Source: Eulemur rufifrons (taxonomy: Eukaryota > Chordata > Mammalia > Primates > Lemuridae). From it: 64,000 nt of DNA. The number at the start of each line of letters is the position of its first letter. Positions within the stretch are counted from its first letter, which is position 1. The notes below the pieces were generated by a model. That model was not told where the DNA came from and made no database searches. It was given only the letters and a program-made list of their open reading frames with translations. The stretch is taken from NCBI RefSeq assembly GCF_041146395.1, contig NC_090990.1, positions 44,650,001-44,714,000 of the forward strand, read 5' to 3'. Positions 34,405 through 46,448 of the stretch are shown one piece after another. The translations under genes were made by a program, and so were the position numbers.

Positions 34405-34690
34405 CCATGCAGTACTTGGCAGTGACTGTGTGCTAGATGTTGGAGAAACAATGACACGCAAAACTGGTATATTCCCTACCCTGTCAGAACTCTCATGAGC
34501 CTACTGGGGAGAAGGAGAAGTTGCCCAGCAATTTCAATGCAACGACAAGTGAAAAGATGGAGAGGATATGTACTGTGGTAGCAGGGACAGGAGCTTCTTG
34601 CCCAACCTGGTGGGTTAAGGGAAGTTTCCTAGGGGAAGTAACTTCTAAGCTGAGACCCAAAGGAGAAGTTACAGCTATTGGACACACAGC
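34405..34690 (-). repeat. L2 3' region
   Basis: TGTGTGCTAGATGTTGGAGA, CTACTGGGGAGAAGGAG, AAGTTTCCTAGGGGAAGTAA, CTTCTAAGCTGAGACCCAAA. Confidence 0.78.
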
Positions 34691-34754
34691 CCATGTGTTG
34701 CCATGTTGCATCTGATAGCAACCTTCCTAGGTAGATGCAATGAGAGTAGTAAAA

Positions 34755-34995
34755 GTTATTAATTGGTCATTACCACCTAATGAGCTCCTACTACAGGTCA
34801 GGCACTGTGCTAGGCATTTTACAAATTTCTTGCATTTAATTTTCACAACAATGAGTGATACCCTCAGTTTACAGATGAGAAATTGAGGCCCTGGGAAGTT
34901 AAGTGGCTTTCCTAAAGCTGCACGTGTAGTTAGTGCTAGACCAAGACTTCAATTCAGGTCTGCCTGAGTCCAATGCCCATTAACACCGTGGTCTA
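34755..34995 (-). repeat. MIR, nearly full length
   Basis: CAGGTCAGGCACTGTGCTAG, TTACAGATGAGAAATTGAGG, CCTGGGAAGTTAAGTGGC, GTCTGCCTGAGTCCAATGCC. Confidence 0.9.
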
Positions 34996-36074
34996 CCGGT
35001 GCCGGGCATGGACAGTGGCTTGTCCATGGCAGAGTTTTCACTAGACTGAGAAATGTGGAAAAGTAAGCAGAATGTCATGAATTCTTCCTTTAGCTAATTT
35101 TTTCTTCTTAAGAGATTTACCCTGAGAAGTCCCCTTCCTAATTATTTGATGTAGAAAGTCCTGTGGATTTTTTTTTTTTTTTAAATATAACTTGTCAGAA
35201 AATATTTCAAGTTCTTTCTTGGCAAAATAAAAACTTTCTATGTCAGTCTCCAAAGTCATTTTGGAACTGTTACCATCTATGAAATCTAAAATCTTGGAAA
35301 TGGACTGTGTATGCAACTTTATAGAACATATCCATTCTGAAGATGAAAGGAGTATGAACCAGTGCGTTGCTTTGAGGTCTGCTGGCTCAAAATTAGATGA
35401 ATTGCTAAATTCCATGGGCTCTAGCAGCCATAAATGGAGATAAAGTAAGATCATGTGGCATCTCCCAAAATGCACACACCCCCCCAACCCATGGCACTTA
35501 GAATGATTTTAGCTGGTTTGTGGACACTCTTTCTCTGATAGTTAGATATTTATTTTAATGTGTATTTAAAAAAATATAACTAACATCAAACCTGGGTTTT
35601 CATGGACATTTCTGTTTAAAATGAGACAATTTAAAAAAGAAAAAACTGATTTTTATTGAGAATTTAGAAAAACATTTCATGACTAATAAATACTAGTAGT
35701 ACTTGAATATGGAAATAAGTGTGAAGATGATGCATGAATTAGTAAAATTTGTGATATAATAAGATAATATGCATGAAAGTATATCATGCAAAAAAGGCCC
35801 CAATAAATGCGTCCTTCCTTCTTTCCTCCCTGATTCACATGGCAGAGCCCAGGACTAAACCTCACAGCATGAGACTCCCAGTCCAGTGCTCCTCCCAACA
35901 CACCCTTCACTTGTTTGCTTCCTGTCTGCCTACTTCACGGCCTTTCTTTCTCCACCCACCCCTCAGGAAAAGTACAGTAAGTGCAGGTATTTCAGAAGTG
36001 ACTAGTGACTCACAAAAGTGTTTTGATGAGTGTCAGTAGTAAACAGCGTGTACCCAAGAGTAGAAAGTATTAGC

Positions 36075-36215
36075 ATTTGGAAAAATAGGGCTCAGAACTG
36101 AGAACTGGAAGGGCCTTCAGAGATCATCCCACCCACACTCGCCTTTTACAAATGAGGAAGTGGAGACCCAGAGACGGGAAGTGCTTTGTTCAGGACCTGA
36201 GAGTTCATCGCCATC
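36075..36215 (-). repeat. MIR-related fragment
   Basis: GGGCCTTCAGAGATCATCCC, ACAAATGAGGAAGTGGAGAC and CCAGAGACGGGAAGTGCTTT, a MIR-core-containing tRNA-SINE type. Confidence 0.6.
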
Positions 36216-36444
36216 AAACCTGACTGATGAAACAGGGGGAGAGTTCATGTAAAACGTGCAGATGTAAAATTTTACATGTTAAAAAACAACGGACTTCCTG
36301 CTTTCCAGAAAAGTAGCAGGGAAGTACCACAAAAAGACTTTTACTTCCAAAAATCTAAAGATTTTGGAGGCCCGTGCTTCATGCTCTGCCAAGCAAGAGA
36401 ACATTGTCAGTGAACATTGCAGGAGGCGTTTCTGGGTATATTCT

Positions 36445-36828
36445 TTTGTTTGTTTGTTTTAATTGTGGTAAAATAGACATAACATAAAATTTACCCTCCT
36501 AATCATTTTTAAGTGTACAGTTTGGTGGTATTAAATTCATTCACATTATTGTGCAACCATCACCACCATCCGTCTCCAGATCTCTTTTCATCTTGCAAAA
36601 CTGAAACTCTATACCCATTAAACAACAGCTCCACATTGCCCCCTCCCCCAGCCCCTGGCAACCACTGTTCTTTCTACTTTGCCTCTACGAATTTAACCAC
36701 TCGAGGTACCTTAGATCAGTGGAATCATACAGTATCTGTCTTTTGGTGACTGGCTTATTTCACTTAGCATAATGTTCTCGGGGTTTATCCATGTTTTAGC
36801 ATGTGTCAGAATTTCCTTCCTTCCCGGT
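36445..36828 (-). mobile_element. L1M 3'UTR fragment
   Basis: Antisense L1M 3' sequence: ATAACATAAAATTTACCCTC, TTGTGCAACCATCACCACC, GCCCCTGGCAACCACTG, GACTGGCTTATTTCACTTAG and ATAATGTTCTCGGGG. Confidence 0.92.
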
Positions 36829-37164
36829 TGTGTTGTTAATGCAACATAGCCTGTTCTCTATGGTCTGTGATTGCAACCATCACCACTGTGAAGACTTGGG
36901 CATGTTTCACGTTTTAGTGACTTCTTTCCAGTGGTGGATACAAATAGTCCAGTTGTGGATGACAGCAGCAATGGGAAGCAGTATTTGAGAAGAACTCAGA
37001 CCCTCTTCTTCCACTCTTTTGCAAGTAGATGATGCAGGAGGTAAATAGAATTGCATGCCATGCCCTTCCACCCCACCCCCAATTTCCTCCGTTTTTTTCT
37101 GCCCCAGGCCTTCAGTCAGCCACAGGGAAGCAATGAGGGTTGAAGGTTTAAAAAGTGGGTTTTT

Positions 37165-37400
37165 AAATAAGAGCCTTGGATTCCAGTGCTACCTCTGAAA
37201 CTTACTATGTGATCTGATAATCTGTAAATGGAGAGGATAATACCTATATCAAAAAAAGCTTGCTTTTTTTCCTTCTGAGCAGTGAGGTATTTTCTGTACT
37301 TTTCTGGATTTAAGCATAGTTTCTAAAATTAAAAAAATAATAATAATACTGTTACCTGTTCCATTGGGTTGTTCAGAAATGTAATGTGATGTATGACATT
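37165..37400 (+). repeat. MIR with internal insertion
   Basis: CAGTGCTACCTCTGAAACTT, ACTATGTGATCTGATAATCT, then after about 100 bp CCTGTTCCATTGGGTTGTTC and AGAAATGTAATGTGATG. Confidence 0.6.
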
Positions 37401-39557
37401 TTGGCCATTCTGAGATGTCTCGTTCCAACCTGAGGATTACTAGGGAGCCTCATGACACTTAAAAGGAGAGAAAGCTAATTTATTGAGCAGGGTCTGCATG
37501 TCAGATATATTACTTTTTCATCAGAAACAGTGACTAGAGCTCTGTTACAGCGCTTGGCTTTTCACATAATCATCTATCTCCCCAGCTAGCTAGAAACATC
37601 CCCGCCCCCAATTTCCAACCCTTGATCAGTGCCTAGCATTGTACCCAGAAAACTACAGTTGCTCCCCCTTGCAAAAAAACTGTTTCTTTAATGCGTTGGG
37701 AATCAGTCAGCATCTGCCTGCATTTCTTTGGCCACTAACGCATTCCCCCAATCTCAAGATACTCCCTATCCTCCTCCCTCCCCCATGGCCTCCTAGTAAA
37801 ACCTACTGGTTCCCAGTCGTTCACCCTCTCAACTGTGACAAAGAAGGAAGCCTGGGTGTAGAAACTGCTTTCAGCTCCTCTCTGAAGTTGGGCACCTCTC
37901 TTTGCTGACCACTTGGGAACACTTTCCCCTGATTCTGGCCACCCCCTCCTTTCTTTTGATAAACAGGACAGCTGTCCCCAAAGGGATGAATCCATTACCT
38001 TTCACCAGAGTCGAGTTCATTTTCCATTGCATGTTTCTGTTTAAAGAGAAAGCCTTTTAAAACGGCTGAGCATACATTGAGCTTGTGTACTTAATTTTTA
38101 ATACGTGTGTTCCCACAGCCAAGAGAACAGAGAAGCCTTAAATAATAATGAAACCAAATTGTACATGTATGTTTTATGTGGCACTGATTCCTAAATATAC
38201 TCTTAGCAGCCAGGTATTATTTAATACATCCCCATTAATCAAGCTGCCAAATCGAAATGAAAACCATGTTTAAATGTATTTAATAAGATTATAGCTTTTG
38301 GTTGAATATCAAACTCACGTAGCTACGCTCTTCCTTCCCGCCAGCCCTCATTCACTGTCTTAGAGGAAAGCTAGTTCTTTCCTGCTATCAAGCCACTCCT
38401 GATTATAAAACAAGTTATACCACAAACTTTCAGCATTGTGGGTTTCAGCTGAGCCCCTAACTGTAAATCTTTTAGAGAGAGAGAACAACACTGAGATTTT
38501 TTTGACTAAAAAATAAGATGTTTCTTCTTGGGGTGAGACCTTGAATTAAAAAGGAAATTAATAATTTTCTTTAGAGATACTAAATTGTTTGTAGTTTCTG
38601 TAATAAATAGTGTCTGCCTTTTGAGTGGTTGTTGCTTTTAGTGTTTTGTACTAAATGTATTGTTATTTTTTTTCTTTCTTTTTTTTTTTTCCCCCCCTTT
38701 GGAAGGTTCAGGCTTCTGTTCGTTTTGCAATAGTGACACCTACCGTCTCTAGGAAACATTGCATGAGCTGCCAAAGCATTCTCTGTATCTTTTTTGAAAA
38801 GCAACCCTCTGCTCTTTGAGAGGGAAGAACGAAGTGTTTGTGGGTCCTTGGGGCTGAAGGAGAGAGAAGGCACATGGTAGCCTGGGTGAAATAGGTTGCC
38901 GGTTCTATCTACAGGGCTTCTGATCTGGAGACAAAAGGGAGGTAAATAAAGAGTCTTTTTTATAAAGGACTAGCCCAGCATAGAGTAACACATACAATTC
39001 TGGCAGATTTTTAAAGTTATTAATAAAATATCATTGTCTTTATTTAGCACGTTTAACTCTTGTTCTTATTTGCAGTAGTTTGCTTGCTGTTCTCACCTCT
39101 GTAGGAGGCATTTCCCGTAGTGACTGCAGAGCAATGATTATTGCATGTGGTACAGGTGGTGCTTCCATTTGCTGTCTTGTGCTGATTTCTTGCTTCTCAC
39201 ATGTCCAATTCCTCTTCTCTTTCCTTTATTCAACGTTCTCTATATTCGCCCTTATAAAGTTATATTCAGACTTCCAGGCTATTTATTCTCTCCTTGAATG
39301 TATTGTTATCATTTCTTCTAGTTTCTCAGAGTTCTTACATGATTTTCCATGTTTACATGTCCAGCGTTAAAATTCTTGATTAAAACAATCATAAATATGC
39401 CTATTATAAGCATATTAAGATTATTTAATTATGTAAACACTGATAAACAATTCTTATAAAACTTTTTGTACTACATTAAGTTTAAAACTGGAGGCACATG
39501 TTTAACCTTGTACGTTGTAGAAATTCTAAGCTACATTTTAAAAAAAATAAGTAAATA

Positions 39558-39848
39558 GGCCAGGCATGGTGGCTTATGCCTATAATCCTAGCACTCTGGG
39601 AGGCCAAGGCAAGAGGATGGTTTAAGCTCAGGAGTTTTAATCAGCCGGAGCAAGAGACCATTTCTATAAAAAATAAGAAAAATTAGCTGGGCATGATGGT
39701 ATGTATGCGGCTGTAGTTCCAGCTACTTGTGAGGCTGTGGCGGGAGGATCGCTTGAGCACAGGAATTTTAGGTTGCAGTGAACTATCATGATGCCACTGC
39801 ACTCTAGCTGGGGTAACAGAGCAAGACTCTGCCTCAAAAAAAAAAAAA
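39558..39848 (+). repeat. Full-length old Alu (AluJ-like) with target-site duplication
   Basis: GGCCAGGCATGGTGGCTTAT through ACAGAGCAAGACTCTGCCTC and poly(A). AAGTAAATA flanks both ends (39549-39557 and 39848-39856). It is diverged throughout. Confidence 0.92.
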
Positions 39849-39960
39849 GTAAATACAGTACAATGCATGTAATTGTTATAGACAGGTAATACTTGCCATA
39901 TCTCTCTGATGATGATGATGATAGGCAACATTTATTGATGCTTTTTTTGAAATTAATCAT

Positions 39961-39993
39961 ATATATATACACACACACATACATACATATATT
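39961..39993. repeat. TA/CA/TACA microsatellite
   Basis: ATATATATACACACACAC, then ATACATACATATAT, directly before an Alu fragment. Confidence 0.85.
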
Positions 39994-39995
39994 TT

Positions 39996-40088
39996 TTTTC
40001 TTTTAGAGACAGGGTCTTGCTCTATTGCCAGACTGGAGTGTGGTGACATGATCATAGCTCACAGTAACCGCTAACTTGTGGGTTCAAG
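39996..40088 (-). repeat. Truncated Alu left-arm monomer
   Basis: T-rich lead, then AGAGACAGGGTCTTGCTCTA, ACTGGAGTGTGGTGACATGA and AGCTCACAGTAACCGC. It stops after about 90 bp. It lies inverted relative to the Alu ending about 150 bp upstream. Confidence 0.75.
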
Positions 40089-40494
40089 GCAACGTCTTAG
40101 GTCCCTGCCAGCTCTGGAATCTTGTGTTCATTTTAGCTCTACCTGTAGAGAAGGGGGAGGTATTGAATGTGTCTGGGCACCAGCTGGGCAGCTCCCTCAT
40201 CCTCCCTGGTTGGCAGCCTGTCCTGGGGTGCTCACTCCTTCAGAGGCATAGGCATCTCTGGGCCCAGAGAACCTTAAGAAGCTGTCCTAATCTGCCATAC
40301 TCCTGGGAGTGTTCCGGTTGCCCACCACCTGTGTTCCTGCAGGGCCACAGGGGACCGCTCTCTTAACGTTCTTCTCCATCCCTTTGTGTGTTATTCTAAA
40401 GTGATCTCAGATGTTGGCTATTCCCGATGGAGCCTCTCCTTAGACTCCACATGGGAGCCTCTGGTCTCCCCATTTCCCCTATAGAGCACTCAGG

Positions 40495-40695
40495 TGCCAG
40501 CTCCTCCGCCACCCACCTGTGTGGCCTTGGTCAGGTTTCTTTACCTCTCTGTGCCTCTGTTTCTTCAGGTGTGAGATTTGGATAACACTTGTTTCTCTCT
40601 CAGTGGGTTACTTGTAAGGATTAATGAGATAATCCATGTAAAGCAGTTAGAACGGTGTCTGGCACATGATAAATACAAAGAATGTTAGTTATTGT
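40495..40695 (+). repeat. MIR, nearly full length
   Basis: TGTGTGGCCTTGGTCAGGTT, CTTTACCTCTCTGTGCCTCT, AAGGATTAATGAGATAATCC, AACGGTGTCTGGCACATGAT. Confidence 0.9.
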
Positions 40696-40727
40696 CTGTC
40701 TTGACTGTCCTACAGCCCTTCATTGCT

Positions 40728-40825
40728 GCCTGCCCTCGTCAAATATTTTCTGCCCATTCTTAGGCAGGCACTAGGGATACAGAGGCAAATAGGACACCGT
40801 CTCTATCCTGAGGAGTTCTGTCCAG
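40728..40825 (-). repeat. L2 3' tail fragment
   Basis: TCAAATATTTTCTGCCCATT, GGCAGGCACTAGGGATACAG and AGGCAAATAGGACACC. Confidence 0.6.
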
Positions 40826-41060
40826 TGCCATCTACTGAGTGCCCTCTCTGTGGCAGGCACTGTGCCTGGATGACCCCATCAAATCCCCACCACAATCCAG
40901 GACAATGCTCATTCTTCCCATTTTATCCTCGAGGAAACTGCAGCCCGGAGAAGTCATGTGACATTCCCAGCATCACACAATTAGTAAATGGCAAAGTTAG
41001 AATTAGAGGTCCGGCCCTAAAGACTCCAAATCTAGTACTCTTTCCACCACGTCACCCAGC
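40825..41060 (-). repeat. MIR, nearly full length
   Basis: CTGTGGCAGGCACTGTGCCT, TTTATCCTCGAGGAAACTGC, ACACAATTAGTAAATGGCAA. Confidence 0.85.
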
Positions 41061-41849
41061 TGCCACCAGGCTGCCATTGCACAGTTTTGAAAGGAAGAAG
41101 AACCAGTGCATGATGGGAGTAAGCATGGTGGAAAATAAACTCTCCTTCCCCGGGCATCCACTTTCAGCTGTTAGAAGGGGTAAGAAGGCCAGGCTTGTGA
41201 GCCCAGCTCCCAGCAGTCCTTGCTTCAGCCCATCTGAAAAGGATCCGTCTTTAAAAGCAAGGAGCCAGAAAAAATAATTCATACTAAAAACAAACTCTGT
41301 CATGAGTCATTTGACTTTGCTTTCCCCTGAACGCATAGTTTATGTCTTGGGCGAGCTAAGGCTAAAGGAACATCTGATACGTTTTAGGCTAGCAGGGCCA
41401 TTGTTTAAGGAGCTCTACATCCAATATGTGCCCATTGGACCCCATGGTTTAAATCAAGGCTTGTGTTTATGGGGCCTGACAATTTGTTATTTTTGTTGTA
41501 GTTGTATTGGAGTGTGATTGTGTACATGTTTTATCAAGATGACAAGAACGGCTTTGGTCCATGATTCAAAAGTTCTCAGGCTGCTGAACTAGCAGTAGTT
41601 ATTCTGAGTGAGCGTGTACAGGAGACAGGGTTGTGTATATGTGCGCAGATGTTCAGATGTGTGAGCACCTATGGAACTGAGAGAGAATGGGGGAAAGGTG
41701 GCTTCCAGCGGAGCTGCTTACCATTTGTATCTGCAGAGGAGGGAGCCCCAAACCTGGGTCGGAATATTTCTCAATCCTGGGTGAATGGTAGCTAACCCAG
41801 AGCACAAGGCAAGTGGCTCTGTCTCTGTTGCCAGCTTGCTTTTCTTTAG

Positions 41850-42860
41850 ATAATTGAAAAACATGATAGGAATACACTTACACTGTAAAAACACAAACAA
41901 CACAGGAACATAGAGTAAAGGAAAAAGTCACAAAGCTCCCCTGACCCCAGAGGTAATCATGATTATACATTTTGTATGTCTTTCTAACCTTTTTAATGTA
42001 TTCACAGACATGTATACATATACACACACATACACAAACAAGATCATATTGTAGAGAATGAAAAAGAGATGAACTTTTTTCAATTTACAGGATAGTTTTA
42101 GAGTATGTTAATAAATATAGAGTTGCCCCATGTCTGTTATATACTGACAGCAATTCCAGAGTCTGCATATATAAAAAACTAACCAATGTCCTGTTGATAG
42201 ACATTTAGGTTGTTTCTAGTGTTTAGCTATTAGAAACAGTAACATAAAGATCATCATTGGTATGGTTCTTTATATACAAGTATGAGGATTTCTCTTGGAG
42301 CAATACAGAAAAGTGAAATTTCTAATGGAAGGATTTGTGCATTTAGTATTTTGTTAGCTGTGGCCAACATGTCCTCCAAAAAAACTGTCCCAATTTGTAT
42401 TCCTGCCAATGGTGTCCCTGTGCCTTTGCCAACACTAGATATTATCAATCATTTAACAGTTTTGCCAATTTTGGGGGCAGAAAATGACTGCTCATTGTTT
42501 TTTGCCTTTGCCTTTCTCCATTAGTAGTAAGAATGGACCTTTTCTTTATGTCTGTTGGTCACTTAAATTTCTGTTTTCTGCTAATGGCCTGTTAATATTC
42601 ATTTTCCTGTAGGGTTGTTTGCCTTTTCCTCATTGATTTAGAGGAGTTCTTTATCTACTCTGTATGTCAATTCTTTGTCATTATATACTGAAGATGTTCT
42701 TATAATATGTCCTCTGTCATCTACCTTTGCCTGTCTTATATAGGAGTTTTAAATCTCCATATACTCATATCTGTGAATCTCTTTCTTTCTGACGTCAAGA
42801 TTTCTTGGAAACTTTACCTGTGAACTATTTTTCTCTTGAAGCAGTGTTTTTCAGAGTGCT
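41850..42860 (-). mobile_element. L1ME-type 3' fragment, about 1 kb
   Basis: Antisense L1 3' end: CCCCAGAGGTAATCATGATT, TCTTTCTAACCTTTTTAATG, TGATAGACATTTAGGTTG, then the GGATTTGTGCATTTAG and CCTGCCAATGGTG blocks, and a terminal region ending near TTTACCTGTGAA. Confidence 0.85.
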
Positions 42861-43084
42861 AAAGCTTTAGACCATTATGTGCCCCAGAGTAAACTAAGGA
42901 CCCAAGAAGTGAACTGTTTTAGCCAAGGGGAAAAACTTAGACCAGAATATACCAGGCTGGCAAAATGGTCTCTGTGTTTGATTCTTGGTAATTTCATCAT
43001 TAATTATGGAAAAACTCAAGAATCCATCTGGATCAGTCACAGGCAAATGAGAGGCAGCAAAGAGCTAACCATGAATACAACCTG

Positions 43085-43275
43085 TAGTAATATGGGCATT
43101 GGATCGTGTCCAGGTCCCTCTACTTGCCACTTAACTTTGGGACGTAACTTTGCTGCTCTGAGCCTTAGTTTATTTCTCTGGAGAATGGAGCTAATCACCA
43201 CTTCAAAGGGAGATTGTGAGGTTTAACAGTTTCCGTGTTTCATCACATGATAGCTACTCAATACATGTTTGTTTT
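43085..43275 (+). repeat. MIR
   Basis: CCACTTAACTTTGGGACGTA, CTGAGCCTTAGTTTATTTCT, GAGATTGTGAGGTTTAAC, TAGCTACTCAATACATG. Confidence 0.78.
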
Positions 43276-43694
43276 TGCCTTTCCTGGTTAAAGGCCTTTT
43301 TTTCCTCTGGACATTTAAATGCAACTCGTCATTTAAAACTGTCGACTTCTATCTCTTCTGAGGATTTTTGTAGCCAAATAGTGGAGGCACAGCTTGCTTA
43401 GGAGTCTGAGGCAATTTCCTAATGATACATCTCCGTAGGCCTAAAGGAAACGAAACACCTACACCATTGCTCAATGCTGGAAAATTCTCCAGGGTGGCCG
43501 ACCCCTTTAGGAAGAGGAAAGCCAGGGCTCTGGGGGACTGCCCCCGTCCACGTGGGTGGAGAGTGCTTTCTTTCTGAGCTTTTGTAGTTCCTGGACTCAC
43601 TGAGCTTCCTGTCTATACGGGGATAATTCCCCTGCCTTTGAAATCATCCCCTCTGCGCCTCGCCTCACCTGGCATCCTCCACATCTTAAAGCAA

Positions 43695-43915
43695 CACAGC
43701 TCTAGAGGCTGAGAGCCCAGACGGCCTGGATTAAAACCCAGCTCTGCCACGCTTTACCTGTGAGGCCTGGAGAAGGTCTCTTAATTACTCTCTGCCTCTG
43801 TTTTGCTAGCCATAAAATGAGGATGCTAATATTATCTAACTCACAGAGTTGTTACAAGGTTACTATTTATAAAGTGCTTGGCACACAGTGTCGTATTCAA
43901 GTAGCTACCAAGAAA
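43695..43915 (+). repeat. MIR, nearly full length
   Basis: GAGAGCCCAGACGGCCTGGA, AACCCAGCTCTGCCACGC, CTCTGCCTCTGTTTTGCTAG, GTGCTTGGCACACAGTG. First of three same-strand MIRs in a row. Confidence 0.9.
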
Positions 43916-43929
43916 TCATAGACGGTATC

Positions 43930-44100
43930 TGAATCATAGCTTCTCATTTCACAGCCAGTTGACTTTGGATAATGTGCTTATTCCGACCTCCGCTCTCTCA
44001 TATATAAAATGAGTATGAAAATATCTACTTCATGGGATACTGGGGAAGTCAAATGGGATGATGTGTGTGATGATTATAAATGTTCAGTAAGTGGCGGCCA
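43930..44100 (+). repeat. MIR
   Basis: TTTCACAGCCAGTTGACTTT, ATATATAAAATGAGTATGA, TCAAATGGGATGATGTGTGT, TAAATGTTCAGTAAGTG. Confidence 0.72.
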
Positions 44101-44164
44101 CTCTGGTGCTATCAAAAAGACAGGAATTAACATATAGGGAGTACCCTAATTCTCAAAAGCAAAG

Positions 44165-44390
44165 AGACTGGTGATTAGGAGAAAGCTCTGGAGTCAGACA
44201 CTGGGGCAGAATTCAGCCCCCATACACTTAGCCCTGTGACCTTGGACCTGACCTCTCCGGCATTCAGTTTGCTGATCTGTAAAATTGGATTGATAATGGT
44301 ACCTATGCCTAAGCTCATTATGAAGAGGAAGTTATAATAAATTAGGCACGTAGAAAGTGCTCAATAAAGTTAACTGTTTGTTACCATGTT
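44165..44390 (+). repeat. MIR, nearly full length
   Basis: AGCTCTGGAGTCAGACACTG, CCCTGTGACCTTGGACCTGA, TTTGCTGATCTGTAAAATTG, AGAAAGTGCTCAATAAAG. Confidence 0.88.
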
Positions 44391-44644
44391 TCCCATCCAT
44401 CTAGGGGAAGATTCCTGCTTGAGGTCAGGGATGCCCAGGCAGAAGTGATGGCAGCGCAGCCCCAGGCTTGGCCCGGGCCACTCTGGGAGGTCTGCAGCAC
44501 AGTGGAAGGAAGAGGAAGAAAAAGATCAAAGTTAAGAAAGGGAACTGCGGCCAAAGCCTGATTTCTACAGAGCAGGCCAAAATGATTGGGGCAGAGAGAT
44601 AAACACTATTAAGGATGTCCATCAAGATTTATCTGTAGCAATAT

Positions 44645-44835
44645 GTCTCATTTTAATTCTTAAAACAGTTTAGTTGCATAGGTACTGTTATTTCCAATTT
44701 CACCTGGTGAAACTGAGGATCAGAGAGGTTAAGTGACTTGCCCAGGGTCACACAACCAAAAAGTGGGAGAACTGGAATCTCAGCCCAGGTCTGTCCAACT
44801 CCAAATCCCTAATGCCATGCTGTTAATGCATGTCC
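44645..44835 (-). repeat. MIR
   Basis: GGTGAAACTGAGGATCAGAG, AGGTTAAGTGACTTGCCCAG, GGTCACACAACCAAAAAGTG. It faces the three sense MIRs upstream. Confidence 0.9.
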
Positions 44836-45429
44836 TGCCTCTGTTGGGAATGACTCAGAGGCCAAGCTGGAGGAGCGGGGAGGGAGGGATGACTGTGTTT
44901 CTTGGAGTGAACAGAGGAGGCAGCGGCAGGGGCAACAGGTCTGGCGCTGACAGGCCTTCATGTAAAAACTTGGAAATGGTGCCCTGCAAGACAAGGGAGA
45001 GTGTTTTCAGCTGAGGCCATTTTCAGCTGTACCCTGTGTACTAGGCTAAGGGCAAACCAACACACAGCCAGAAATAGCACAGAATTCTCCTCACAACAGC
45101 CCACTGTGTTCCTTCCATTTGGAGATGAATGTTGAAACCCTCCACATGAAAATGGCTGAAGCTGCTTCTGTTCACTGCCCATTCGAAGGCAGGCACCTTG
45201 GGGGTGGAGAGAGGTGCAGATACCGAGAGTCGTCGGATGATCCACCATCGTGGAGTCTCGACAATGGCCTTGCCAGGAGTCAGCATCCTGGACTTCCCAC
45301 AAAGCCGGCCTTCCCAAAGCTGCAGCTGTGCGGGGGCCCATTCTCTTTGAATGGGTATGGTCCCACTTGTTACAGAATATATTTGTACAGCTATAGTTTC
45401 TCTAATTAGAAAAAAAAGTATCAAAGCTA

Positions 45430-45570
45430 GAAGGGACTTTAATAAGTCATCTCGTTTAATGCATTTAAAAGACAGGGACATTTGGTTCCAGAGTGGGAGG
45501 TGACATGCCCAAGGTTGCATAGAGCAAACCTGAGGCTGCAGTCCAGGCGTCCTGATTCTCGCTCTGAAAC
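45430..45570 (-). repeat. MIR-related fragment
   Basis: AGAAGGGACTTTAATAAGTC, AGAGTGGGAGGTGACATGCC and CAAGGTTGCATAGAGC, the same type as 36075-36215. Confidence 0.55.
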
Positions 45571-46009
45571 ATGTCTGATCTTGCCTCGTGAACCTCGCTG
45601 ATGCCATGACAAAAAGTCTGCTAGCCTCTCTAAAGGGCAGTCCTGGAATGTGTTAGAAACAGGAAAGAGGTTATGTTTGTCCTTGGTGCTGGCTACCTTC
45701 CTGATCTATGTCTCTCCTCCCATTTCACTATTTTTTTTCCCCTCATCTGTCAACACTAACCAGTCCTGTATGCAGAATTTTCATTCTTTAAGAAGCAGAC
45801 TCAAATTCCCAGAGTTACGGCTGTTACCTCTCCGGGTCTTTTTCCTGCCGTGGCAGTGTTGTCTTTTAAACAAGGGAAAGGACCGTGGATCAGGGGGATG
45901 CCAGGCTCAGCCACTATTCCGTGAGTCTCCCTGGGCAAGACATTCCTTCCCCAGGCGTCCATGCTCAATCTCAGGGTGCTGGTGAGGCAGAGGAAGGGGA
46001 TGAATTGAT

Positions 46010-46190
46010 CATCTGATGCATGCTAAACCCTTTTATTATATAACCGCAGTTAATCTTCAAATGAGGTTATGTGAGGTAGGTAGATATTATTATCTTCATT
46101 TACAAATGGAGAATTAGGAGTCTAGAAAGGTAAATCCACATTTCAAAGCCGCATAACCAGAAAATGAGAGATCTGGGACCTGTACCTAGA
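46010..46190 (-). repeat. MIR
   Basis: TGCATGCTAAACCCTTTTAT, GGTAGGTAGATATTATTATC, GCATAACCAGAAAATGAGAG. Confidence 0.75.
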
Positions 46191-46211
46191 TTTATCTGAA
46201 AATCCAAAGTA

Positions 46212-46448
46212 CAGTTTGAGCAACCCTAATCCGAAAATCTGGAATCCAAAATGCTTCAAAATCTGAAACTTTTTGAGCATCAAGATGACACTCAGAGGTC
46301 ATGCTCAAAGGAAATTCTCATTGGCGCATTTTGGATTTGTATTTTTGGATTAGGGATGCTCAAGTGGTAAATATTATATGTAATCCAAATATTCAGAAAT
46401 CAGAAACACTCTGGTCCCAAGCATTCCAGATAAGGGATACTCAACTTG
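46212..46448. mobile_element. Tigger-like (MER8-type) miniature DNA transposon fossil
   Basis: The 237-bp element is bounded by TA (46210-46211 and 46449-46450). Imperfect terminal inverted repeats CAGTTTGAGCAACCCTAA and CAAGTTGAGTATCCCTTA (the latter on the complement). Internal ATTTTTGGATTAGGGATGCT and TCTGGTCCCAAGCATTCCAG blocks fit the family I recall as MER8. No coding capacity. Confidence 0.85.

Noticed and set aside
35041..35487. 148-residue frame on - strand overlapping an open frame on +
   Set aside because: It looked like a possible retrocopy, but I recognise no protein in either direction and see no flanking duplication. Chance frames of this size are expected.
40723..41277. 184-residue open frame on + strand
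   Set aside because: It is a translation of an L2 tail and an antisense MIR followed by unique sequence, with no domain, no coding signature and no splice context.
45150..45170. ATGAAAATGGCTGAAG as a possible start of the FGGY last exon
   Set aside because: The following residues do not match the FGGY C-terminus and there is no adjacent acceptor.
45041..45607. 188-residue open frame on - strand
   Set aside because: It runs through a MIR-related fragment and unassigned intron. Overlapping frames on the other strand are equally open, and a few frames of this length are expected by chance.
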